Shown here piece by piece: positions 50,194 to 56,306 of a DNA stretch of 64,000 nucleotides (the stretch's first letter is position 1; each line of letters begins with the position of its first letter). Source of the DNA: Singulisphaera sp. (GTDB taxonomy: Bacteria > Planctomycetota > Planctomycetia > Isosphaerales > Isosphaeraceae); NCBI GenBank assembly GCA_027451445.1, contig DAIDJG010000420.1, positions 1-64,000 of the forward strand. Direction: 5' to 3'. Made by a program: the position numbers and the translations under genes. The notes beneath the pieces are model-generated. The model was not told the DNA's origin, made no database searches, and saw only the letters and a list, made by a program, of their open reading frames with translations.

Positions 50194-50652
50194 TTAATCA
50201 AACTCACCTTTATGCGAACGCGGGTTTCCGAGCCGTAGCTTTGGCTGCGGCTCTTTCTTTTCCGCGTCGGGATCGGGCCAGGGACCATTTGCGGCAATGT
50301 CTCGTTTTACCTGCACCGCTAGCCCTAACCCTGCGATTGCTGTGTCACGGTTGATCGCGCCGGCGGCTTTTAGGGATCGATAATTCTCAAGCACAAATCG
50401 CTCGTCGTCGGTAAGTCCCTCCGATGCCGCGGGAAACTCATCCATCTCGTCGTCGGCCAGATAGTCGAGCGTTACGCCAAGTGCCCTGGAAAGCCTTAGC
50501 GCAACGTCATCAAAGGGACGGACCGCGCCGTTCCACCAGCGGCTAACTGTGTTCTTGCTTACTCCGCCTACGGCTCGCGCAAGGTCGCTCTGGTTCCATC
50601 CTCTCGCCTCGCACAAAGAAGTCACCTTTTCGTCGAATGTCATGGTGTCCAT
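50194..50652 (-). CDS. CI-like phage repressor (HTH XRE)
   Basis: 152 aa from the ATG at 50652 (or the in-frame ATG at 50643); the track start at 51129 crosses the promoter region and is wrong. An XRE helix-turn-helix spans about residues 4-60: KVTSLCEARGWNQSDLARAV and SKNTVSRWWNGAVRPFDDVA. No LexA-like peptidase domain is present, so induction is probably not by RecA-driven self-cleavage. It is divergent from the early operon, facing two inverted repeats, as for a lysogeny repressor. Confidence 0.87.
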   Translation of the reverse strand: MDTMTFDEKVTSLCEARGWNQSDLARAVGGVSKNTVSRWWNGAVRPFDDVALRLSRALGVTLDYLADDEMDEFPAASEGLTDDERFVLENYRSLKAAGAINRDTAIAGLGLAVQVKRDIAANGPWPDPDAEKKEPQPKLRLGNPRSHKGEFD

Positions 50653-50720
50653 TCTGGGACTCCCAACTTCTGATTCGCAACCGCCTATCAGATCAGCCAA
50701 AAAAAATTTCCGTTTGGGTA

Positions 50721-50763
50721 TTGATCGTCCTAGAACTAGGACGTATTGTGTCTTTGTGGACAC
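50721..50763 (+). promoter_or_regulatory. Early promoter with palindromic operators
   Basis: TTGATC (50721-50726) and TATTGT (50744-50749) are 17 bp apart. The perfect palindrome CGTCCTAG-AA-CTAGGACG (50726-50743) fills the spacer between them. A second inverted repeat GTGTC-N6-GACAC lies at 50748-50763. Repressor binding here would block early transcription. Confidence 0.72.
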
Positions 50764-50796
50764 TAACAGCCCTGACGAGGCCCAACAGGGAGAACT

Positions 50797-51027
50797 ATGG
50801 CACTCGAACCTCTGTATTCGCTTGAGGAAGGCGCCGACAAGTTGGAGACCTATCCAACGCTGCTGGCGAACATCCTTGATGAGCACGACATCGCCTATCG
50901 GACGATTGGCAAGAAGCGCCAGATTCGCGTGCTGAATGATGACGCGATCGAGCAAGCTCGCCCTCACGTCTTGGCCTGGATTAATCGTCCCCGCATGTCG
51001 AAAAGGCAAGCCGCCGCCACCGCCTGA
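50797..51027 (+). CDS. Small MerR/Xis-like DNA-binding protein (Cro position)
   Basis: 76 aa. YSLEEGADKLETYPTLLANI and IAYRTIGKKRQIRVLNDDAI suggest a small winged-helix or excisionase-type (HTH_17) fold, where the GKKRQIRVL strand is the wing. As the first gene after the early promoter it takes the place of Cro or Xis. Assigned by position plus weak motif. Confidence 0.55.
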   Translation: MALEPLYSLEEGADKLETYPTLLANILDEHDIAYRTIGKKRQIRVLNDDAIEQARPHVLAWINRPRMSKRQAAATA

Positions 51028-51039
51028 CGGAGCCTGACC

Positions 51040-51234
51040 GTGCCGAAGCGCTCGCCTATCCCCGATCCGCCCGCGTCGCCCCAACCGGAGCATAAGCGGC
51101 TCACCGTCACGCTCCCCCCGGCGCTTCACGAGCGCGTGCGTCGGCTAGGCCACGTGGCCGGTAAATACGGCGGTCCCTCGAAGCTCGTCGAGGCGATCCT
51201 CGCTGAGCACTTGGAGCGCTACGAGCGCTCATAG
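51040..51234 (+). CDS. Small ribbon-helix-helix-like protein
   Basis: 64 aa with a GTG start. [20 protein letters not shown] followed by [15 protein letters not shown] is the strand-helix-helix pattern of ribbon-helix-helix DNA-binding proteins. Probably an early regulator. Confidence 0.65.
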   Translation: MPKRSPIPDPPASPQPEHKRLTVTLPPALHERVRRLGHVAGKYGGPSKLVEAILAEHLERYERS

Positions 51235-51325
51235 TCGAAATGTCTTCGCGGTGTCATCGCGAATATTCAGACCTTTTCACACTCTTGGTGTGCGCGGAGA
51301 TTCCGCGCGCCGGAAAGGAACGTCC

Positions 51326-51985
51326 GTGACGAAGTTCACGATCAAGGATCGTTGGAACGGCTCGACGCTCTTTGAGCGCGAAGCGAACTCCCTCAAGGAG
51401 TTGTTGATCGCGCTGGTTTCGGAGAGGACCAACCTCATCAGAGCCAACCTCATCAGAGCCAACCTCAGCGGGGCCGACCTCAGCGGGGCCGACCTCATCA
51501 GAGCCAACCTCAGCGGGGCCGACCTCAGCGGGACCAACCTCAGCGGGGCCAACCTCAGCGGGGCCGACCTCAGCGGGACCAACCTCATCAGAGCCAACCT
51601 CAGCGGGGCCGACCTCAGCGGGACCGACCTCAGCGGGACCGACCTCAGCGGGGCCGACTGGGCCGGAACGCGGGACGACTTTGTCTCCGTGTTGAACTCC
51701 TGCCCTGCCGAGGTCTCGGGTCTGAGAACCGCGATCGTCGAGGGCAGGATCGACGGCTCGACCTACACCGGAGCTTGCGCCTGTCTCGTCGGGACGATCG
51801 CCAACGTTCGCGGAGAAAGCCCCTACTCCCTCCCCGATTTGGCGCCGAACAATAACCGCCCTGCCGAGCGTTTCTTTCTGGGAATTCGCATCGGCGACAC
51901 GCCCGAGTCTAACCCGCTTTCGAAGCTCGCCGTCGAGTGGATCGACGCGTGGAGCGCCGAACGAACAGTGGCCTCTGTCGGCTAA
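51326..51985 (+). CDS. Pentapeptide-repeat protein
   Basis: 219 aa from the GTG at 51326 with GGAAAGGAACG upstream; the track start at 51251 lacks a good site. A short N-terminal domain ([20 protein letters not shown]) precedes sixteen consecutive pentapeptides (types [20 protein letters not shown]) at about residues 36-115, which form a right-handed quadrilateral helix. A C-terminal domain follows ([16 protein letters not shown]). Some pentapeptide proteins mimic DNA and bind gyrase, but those have less regular repeats. The repeat array is nearly identical at the DNA level, so copy number may change quickly. Confidence 0.85.
   Translation: MTKFTIKDRWNGSTLFEREANSLKELLIALVSERTNLIRANLIRANLSGADLSGADLIRANLSGADLSGTNLSGANLSGADLSGTNLIRANLSGADLSGTDLSGTDLSGADWAGTRDDFVSVLNSCPAEVSGLRTAIVEGRIDGSTYTGACACLVGTIANVRGESPYSLPDLAPNNNRPAERFFLGIRIGDTPESNPLSKLAVEWIDAWSAERTVASVG
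51431..51655 (+). repeat. 15 tandem 15-bp repeats within pentapeptide gene
   Basis: Units such as AACCTCATCAGAGCC, AACCTCAGCGGGGCC, GACCTCAGCGGGGCC and GACCTCAGCGGGACC alternate without interruption over 225 bp. Few synonymous changes are seen, which points to recent expansion by slippage or recombination. Confidence 0.85.
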
Positions 51986-51995
51986 GGAGCTCGTC

Positions 51996-52385
51996 TTGCC
52001 CACGTTCCTCATTACCATCGAGTCCCACGATCCGCCTCAGGCGGTCTCGACTCCGTTCGACGCAGACTCAGACCGTCACGCCGTGCGCGGTGGTAAAGCG
52101 TACGTCGCCGCAATCCGATCCGCCTTCAAGGGCGACGTCACCCGCTTCATGGTCGACACTCTCTCGATCGGTCGTTTCAACCACGCGACCGGCCTGATTG
52201 AAACGACGTCTGACGTGCGGCTTTTTGACTCGGCCGACGAAGACGTCGAATTCCGCAAGTTGGTCGCTGCGTTTCATCTGCCGAAGGGCGATCTCGACCC
52301 GCCTGCGGTCGACCCGCCGATCGTAGCGCCTGGCCACAGCCATGCCCACACGCTACAGCCCGGTGCCCGATCTGGACCTCTCTGA
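51996..52385 (+). CDS. Hypothetical early protein
   Basis: 129 aa, TTG start with AAGGAGC upstream. A compact N-terminal part (FLITIESHDPPQAVSTPFDA, FKGDVTRFMVDTLSIGRF) and a Pro/His-rich tail. No family recognised. Ends immediately before the next unit, within the early operon. Confidence 0.5.
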   Translation: MPTFLITIESHDPPQAVSTPFDADSDRHAVRGGKAYVAAIRSAFKGDVTRFMVDTLSIGRFNHATGLIETTSDVRLFDSADEDVEFRKLVAAFHLPKGDLDPPAVDPPIVAPGHSHAHTLQPGARSGPL

Positions 52386-52403
52386 ATGCTGAGGAGGCCC
52401 TCT

Positions 52404-52736
52404 GTGCAACGCCTCGCTTACGTTCTCGCCCGCGATGTGCGCGGGACCCCGATGTACCTGGCCCGTCGTTCGGGCTCGAACCTGATGGAAGACAGCTCGC
52501 CGCTCGAGGCTATGCGCTTCGAGACGCTTCGGGTGCTGGGCGACTTCGTTGATCGTCTGCCGACGCGCGAAACGCTCGCCGAGAAGGGCCACAAGCTCAG
52601 TCCGAACGACCTCTCGCATCGCGAGGAGTTCGACGGCGGCGGCTACAAGGCCAAGCTTCTCCGCTTTGACATCGACGTCGTTGAAACCGTTGAACTCACA
52701 CCAAAGGGAAGGGCCTCAGCGATTGCGACTCGCTGA
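52404..52736 (+). CDS. Hypothetical early protein
   Basis: 110 aa. The GTG at 52404 is preferred over the track ATG at 52386 because AGGAGG lies 8 bases before it. LAYVLARDVRGTPMYLARRS and TLRVLGDFVDRLPTRETLAE are visible; no family recognised. The stop codon lies inside a strong hairpin. Confidence 0.5.
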   Translation: MQRLAYVLARDVRGTPMYLARRSGSNLMEDSSPLEAMRFETLRVLGDFVDRLPTRETLAEKGHKLSPNDLSHREEFDGGGYKAKLLRFDIDVVETVELTPKGRASAIATR

Positions 52737-52741
52737 GGCCC
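52711..52741 (+). promoter_or_regulatory. 11-bp hairpin over a stop codon and next to the following RBS
   Basis: GGGCCTCAGCG (52711-52721) pairs perfectly with CGCTGAGGCCC (52731-52741) around a 9-nt loop. The TGA of the upstream gene is in the right arm and the GGAGG of the next gene begins 1 base after the hairpin. No T-run, so it is more likely a coupling or processing element than a terminator. Confidence 0.55.
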
Positions 52742-52754
52742 TGGAGGTCTATTC

Positions 52755-53066
52755 GTGCTCACCCAATCGTACGCTTCCGCTGGTCCCAAGCCAACCCCAG
52801 TCATGCTCGCCAAGCGGGCTTTCGACCTCGTCGCGGCCGCTGCTGAATGCCGCTCTTTGCCCGACGAGCAACGCGGGCTCATCAGGGAGGCCCGGGCCGT
52901 CGTCGCAGATCTCGGCGAGGCGCTCGATCTCGCCGCGTTCAACGAAAACGACCGGTTTCGTTGCAAGCAGGCAAGCGACATGCTCCGTCAGGCCGCGCGG
53001 AATGTTATGCGGCCGTTTTCTTTGACGTACGCGCAGCTTTGCCTGGAGAAGATCGCCGGTAACTGA
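52755..53066 (+). CDS. Hypothetical early protein, helical
   Basis: 103 aa, GTG start with GGAGG upstream. It is all helical (LAKRAFDLVAAAAECRSLPD, FRCKQASDMLRQAARNVMR). No family recognised. It lies 22 bp before csrA, so both are probably on one message. Confidence 0.5.
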   Translation: MLTQSYASAGPKPTPVMLAKRAFDLVAAAAECRSLPDEQRGLIREARAVVADLGEALDLAAFNENDRFRCKQASDMLRQAARNVMRPFSLTYAQLCLEKIAGN

Positions 53067-53088
53067 CACCCAACGAAGGGACGCAACC

Positions 53089-53265
53089 ATGCTGGTGCTT
53101 ACGAGAAAACGCGGGGAACGGATCGTCATTGACGGCCGGATCATCGTCACTGTCGAGCAGATCTGCGAGGGCAAGGTGAGGCTTGGCTTCATCGCCGACA
53201 AGTCGGTCTCGATCCATCGCGAGGAGGTTCAACTGGCGATCGAGAGCGAAGGGAGGTCCTCGTGA
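53089..53265 (+). CDS. csrA: CsrA-family RNA-binding regulator, prophage-borne
   Basis: 58 aa, too short for the ORF track. It reads MLVLTRKRGERIVIDGRIIV, then TVEQICEGKVRLGFIADKSV and SIHREEVQLAIESE, full-length and collinear with CsrA. The RNA-binding residues are kept: LTRK near the N-terminus and the HRE around Arg44. CsrA dimers bind GGA motifs in 5' leaders and change translation or stability; in many bacteria they control carbon use, motility and virulence. Start ATG is preceded by GAAGGGACG. The next gene's GTG overlaps the stop. A phage copy may reprogram host messages or control phage early translation. Confidence 0.92.
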   Translation: MLVLTRKRGERIVIDGRIIVTVEQICEGKVRLGFIADKSVSIHREEVQLAIESEGRSS

Positions 53266-53588
53266 ACGATCCGAACGTCGACCATCGCCTGGCGGCTCGT
53301 CGGCTGATTAAGAAGTGGAAGGCCAACCGAAAACATCGATTTCGGCTGGAGAAGCGCCTCGCGAAGCTCAACGACGATCATTCCAGGCTGGAAGAGATTG
53401 AGGGCGACCTCGAGGCCTCGATCTGCAAAGCGCTCCTCGCGGCCGGCGACCTGGTGATCGACGGCAAGGTTTACACGACGCGCGAGGTTACCGAGCTGGG
53501 CGAGACATATCACCGGCTCGACGTTCTTACGGTTCCTAACGACGTCTCTTCAGTCGCCTTCGAGCTAGCCGCGGGGAGCGTGGCGTGA
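53262..53588 (+). CDS. Hypothetical coiled early protein
   Basis: 108 aa, GTG overlapping the csrA stop by 4 bp. The N-terminal half is a charged coiled coil (RLEKRLAKLNDDHSRLEEIE), and the C-terminal half is a small beta segment (GDLVIDGKVYTTREVTELGE). Tight coupling to csrA suggests co-regulation. No family recognised. Confidence 0.55.
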   Translation: MNDPNVDHRLAARRLIKKWKANRKHRFRLEKRLAKLNDDHSRLEEIEGDLEASICKALLAAGDLVIDGKVYTTREVTELGETYHRLDVLTVPNDVSSVAFELAAGSVA

Positions 53589-53902
53589 AGACCGCGCGTC
53601 GCCGGCAACCCCGTTACACCGCGGCCGACTGGCCCTTCTGGCGGCCGGGAAGCAACCCGGTCGCCAGCGAGACGCCTTCCGAAGTCCTTCGCATCGGTCG
53701 TCTGTACTTCGCGGGACGGTGCTTGCACGAGGGCCGACCGCAATGGACTCACGATCGCCCACTCATCGAGGTGATCGAGGCCTCTCCTGGGGCCCGCAAC
53801 AAATACCACCGGGCCGGTGATTGGCTCTTCGGCCTGTTCGACCACGGTCGATCGACGCTCAGCGTCATTCCCGCGTTCAGTCGCCTTTATTCCAGGAGCT
53901 GA
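53585..53902 (+). CDS. Hypothetical early protein
   Basis: 105 aa, GTG overlapping the previous stop. Aromatic-rich N-terminal region (PRYTAADWPFWRPGSNPVAS) and HRAGDWLFGLFDHGRST. No family recognised; lies just before the ERF gene. Confidence 0.5.
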   Translation: MKTARRRQPRYTAADWPFWRPGSNPVASETPSEVLRIGRLYFAGRCLHEGRPQWTHDRPLIEVIEASPGARNKYHRAGDWLFGLFDHGRSTLSVIPAFSRLYSRS

Positions 53903-53905
53903 CCC

Positions 53906-54865
53906 ATGGCCACTGCTGAGTTGGCCGAGCCGACTCTCCTCGAGCTGCCTTTCGAGACCAGTCCCCAGGTTGACAAGATTCTCCCCGCGCTCATCAGCGC
54001 TCAGGCAAAGATTCAGCCCGCGGTGAAAGACTGTCAAAATTCCCATTTTAAGAGTTCGTACGCAGATCTCGCTGCCGTATATGACGCCTGCATGCCGCAC
54101 TTGAACGGCGCTCAGATCCTCGTCACTCACCCCCTACGACCCATCACCGGGGCCATCGAGGTCGCGTGCGTCCTGTGGCATGTGTCCGGTCAGTGGGCGC
54201 GCAGTCGCCTTGAAATGGCCTGCGATGCTCGTCGGCCGCAAGAGATTGGCAGCGCGATCACCTACGCTCGCCGTTACCTTCTGGTTTCCCTTCTCGCGAT
54301 CAAGACGGAGGACGACGACGGCGAAGCCGCGCACGGCCGGGGCCTCGGCCAAAATGGCCACCGAGAACAACCGCGGCGGGATACGCCTCAGCAACGCGCT
54401 CAGGCGACACAAACACCAGTGACGAACGGTGCGCGGCGCCAAAACGATACCGGGAAACCCCAAACGTCTCAGTCAGAGACCTGGTCGTCCTGGATTGTCG
54501 ACTTCCTCGCTCGCAAGAACGGGGACTTCTTGAACGATCAGGCGATCCATAACGTCGACAAGACGAAGCGCAAAAAGGAGTTGATGAACCAGTATCAGGC
54601 CGTCAACTTCATCGCTTCCGAGCTGCTTCGGGCGGGCACGATTCAGTCGAAGCATATCGAGCAGAGCGACAACCCTGGAAAGCGGGATGCAAAGAAGGCC
54701 GCTGACATCGTCGCCCGATGCTTCGCCAAGCATTCCGACTGGGTGAAAGAGCTCATTGCTGACCACTTCGCCGAGAAGGTCAACCAGGCAGCTATCGAAC
54801 TTCGGATGTGGAACCCGGATGCGGATCCCGTCGAGCAAGACGGCTCGCCTGACGTTCCCTATTGA
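53906..54865 (+). CDS. ERF-family single-strand annealing recombinase
   Basis: 319 aa. The N-terminal half is ERF: ISAQAKIQPAVKDCQNSHFK, SSYADLAAVYDACMPHL and the conserved SAITYARRYLLVSLL with DDDGEAA following. ERF proteins anneal complementary strands in phage recombination, like RecT/Red-beta. A low-complexity linker (about residues 145-190) leads to a helical C-terminus. It fits the early replication-recombination module. Confidence 0.9.
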   Translation: MATAELAEPTLLELPFETSPQVDKILPALISAQAKIQPAVKDCQNSHFKSSYADLAAVYDACMPHLNGAQILVTHPLRPITGAIEVACVLWHVSGQWARSRLEMACDARRPQEIGSAITYARRYLLVSLLAIKTEDDDGEAAHGRGLGQNGHREQPRRDTPQQRAQATQTPVTNGARRQNDTGKPQTSQSETWSSWIVDFLARKNGDFLNDQAIHNVDKTKRKKELMNQYQAVNFIASELLRAGTIQSKHIEQSDNPGKRDAKKAADIVARCFAKHSDWVKELIADHFAEKVNQAAIELRMWNPDADPVEQDGSPDVPY

Positions 54866-54872
54866 CGGTGAA

Positions 54873-54903
54873 GGGCCGGTCACGTGTCGCGCGTGACCGG
54901 CCC
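54873..54903 (+). terminator. Strong 12-bp hairpin after ERF gene
   Basis: GGGCCGGTCACG (54873-54884) pairs perfectly with CGTGACCGGCCC (54892-54903) around a 7-nt loop. It starts 8 bp after the ERF stop codon. The T-run is weak, so it may act as a terminator or as a processing and stability element between two early modules. Confidence 0.6.
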
Positions 54904-54951
54904 TAACGTTTCGCGGCACCACTCATAGACAAACCGCAAGGGCATTATACG

Positions 54952-55746
54952 ATGCACGCCTACAACTTGGCTACCCGTCGCGACCTTGGCGCTTTCGCAC
55001 GTCTCCTCATCCCGATCCTCGAGCGTAAGGCACGTGGGTTCGCCGAGTGCTGGTCCAGCAACGAAACACTCGCCAGCGCGCTCGGCTGTTGCGAGCGAAC
55101 CCTCCGGCACGCGCTCGACCAGCTCGAGCATTCCGGGTTGATTCTGCGTATCCGGGATTACTCCCTCAAGTCCAGGAGACGGATCAAGCTTCTCTGGAAG
55201 GAATGCCGGGACCTTTTTAGCTCATCGGTGGCGGCAGATACGTCCCCCGACTTGGAGGCGCATTTTGCCGCCAGCTCCGAGGTCCCCCCACACCCCCCTA
55301 TAGAAGTCCCTGAGGGGAGTAGCGAGAAAGAGAGCGACGTCGAGCCACAACCGACGGCCCTCGAAACGCCGCTGCCGTCTTGCCCTCCTCAAAAGCCTCA
55401 GCAGGAAGAACGTCGCAAGGCTACTCCCGCCGAGGTGGATGCCGCCGCCGTCAAGGCCGCTCCCATTCTGCGTGTTGACACACCGACGGCCCGGGCCCGC
55501 GTCGTCGCCCTGGCGAAGCGGTGGGGCCTCTCGTGGGTCGTTGCTGCACTCGAGCGGGCCGAGGTCAAGGCCGCGCAAGAGCCGCTCCGGAACCCCTCGG
55601 GCTACGTCGTTCGTACGCTCGAGGGCTTCCAGGCCGAGGGCGGTCCGCCGGCGCCTCCCCCTGCGCCGATCAGTGACGCGGAGTTTATGGCCCGGCTCGA
55701 CGCGGTCGAGGCCGAGAGGAGGGCGTTCATTGAAAGCCTCTCTTGA
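54952..55746 (+). CDS. HTH replication-initiation-like protein
   Basis: 264 aa. The N-terminal 85 residues form a winged helix (CWSSNETLASALGCCERTLR, HALDQLEHSGLILRIRDYSL) of the kind used by phage replication initiators such as DnaD/GP-O-like proteins. A low-complexity Pro/Glu linker follows, then a helical domain (ARVVALAKRWGLSWVVAALE). The next gene starts within its 3' end. No DnaB-type helicase or loader is evident in the window. Confidence 0.65.
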   Translation: MHAYNLATRRDLGAFARLLIPILERKARGFAECWSSNETLASALGCCERTLRHALDQLEHSGLILRIRDYSLKSRRRIKLLWKECRDLFSSSVAADTSPDLEAHFAASSEVPPHPPIEVPEGSSEKESDVEPQPTALETPLPSCPPQKPQQEERRKATPAEVDAAAVKAAPILRVDTPTARARVVALAKRWGLSWVVAALERAEVKAAQEPLRNPSGYVVRTLEGFQAEGGPPAPPPAPISDAEFMARLDAVEAERRAFIESLS

Positions 55747-56296
55747 GTTTTTGCCGATCTTCTTGCGCGAGCATCTTGCACGTCACCCGCGTGCGGGATT
55801 GCCTGCGATCGAGTCCAAGGAGGGCGGGGTTGTTTACGCCTCGTGGCGGAAGCTCCTCGGCCAGATCGAAGGCCTCGATTACGACGCGCTGACTATCGCC
55901 TCCGAACGGCTCATCGTCGAGCCGGCCAGCGACAAGAAGCACTTCACGGCCTTGGCCGCGTTTGCCGCCGAGGTCGTGTTGGCCAAGGAAGCCGCGAAGC
56001 GCGGCGGTAAACCGCGGCAAGATCTCTCCACGCATGAGGGCTCTAAAGCGGCATCCCTCGGTTGCGAGCGATGCCATGGCGGAGGCCTTGTCACCGTTTT
56101 CCGGCGGCCGCCCGTCCCTGAGCGTTGCCCCCCTGCCGTTGCTGCGCATTGCGTCTGCGCGATGGGCCGTTGGATGCGTCGGCGTCTTGAAGCACAGGAC
56201 CCCGTTCTGGCTCGGCGAGTCGTCGACCTCGACCTGGTCCTACGCGGTCCGTCCGATTGGGTTGTTGATCCCGAGTTCGAACGCGCCCCCTACTGA
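55730..56296 (+). CDS. Hypothetical early protein with zinc-knuckle motif
   Basis: 188 aa from a TTG at 55730, chosen because GAGGAGGG lies 7 bases upstream; the track gives a far upstream start inside another gene. LEFLPIFLREHLARHPRAGL and ALTIASERLIVEPASDKKHF are visible. CERCHGGGLVTVF at about residue 115 plus a later HCVC resemble a DnaJ-like zinc element. Overlaps the HTH gene end by 17 bp. It may be a replication partner. Confidence 0.6.
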   Translation: MKASLEFLPIFLREHLARHPRAGLPAIESKEGGVVYASWRKLLGQIEGLDYDALTIASERLIVEPASDKKHFTALAAFAAEVVLAKEAAKRGGKPRQDLSTHEGSKAASLGCERCHGGGLVTVFRRPPVPERCPPAVAAHCVCAMGRWMRRRLEAQDPVLARRVVDLDLVLRGPSDWVVDPEFERAPY

Positions 56297-56306
56297 GGAG
56301 TTTCCC

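Noticed and set aside
49845-50244. Small + strand ORFs at 49845, 49946 and 50089 between membrane pair and repressor
   Set aside because: They overlap one another, have no clear ribosome sites or motifs, and lie in a likely regulatory gap; the one at 50089 has a faintly HTH-like stretch but evidence is too weak.
51254-52018. Reverse ORF with [13 protein letters not shown] repeats
   Set aside because: It only mirrors the 15-bp repeats of the pentapeptide gene.
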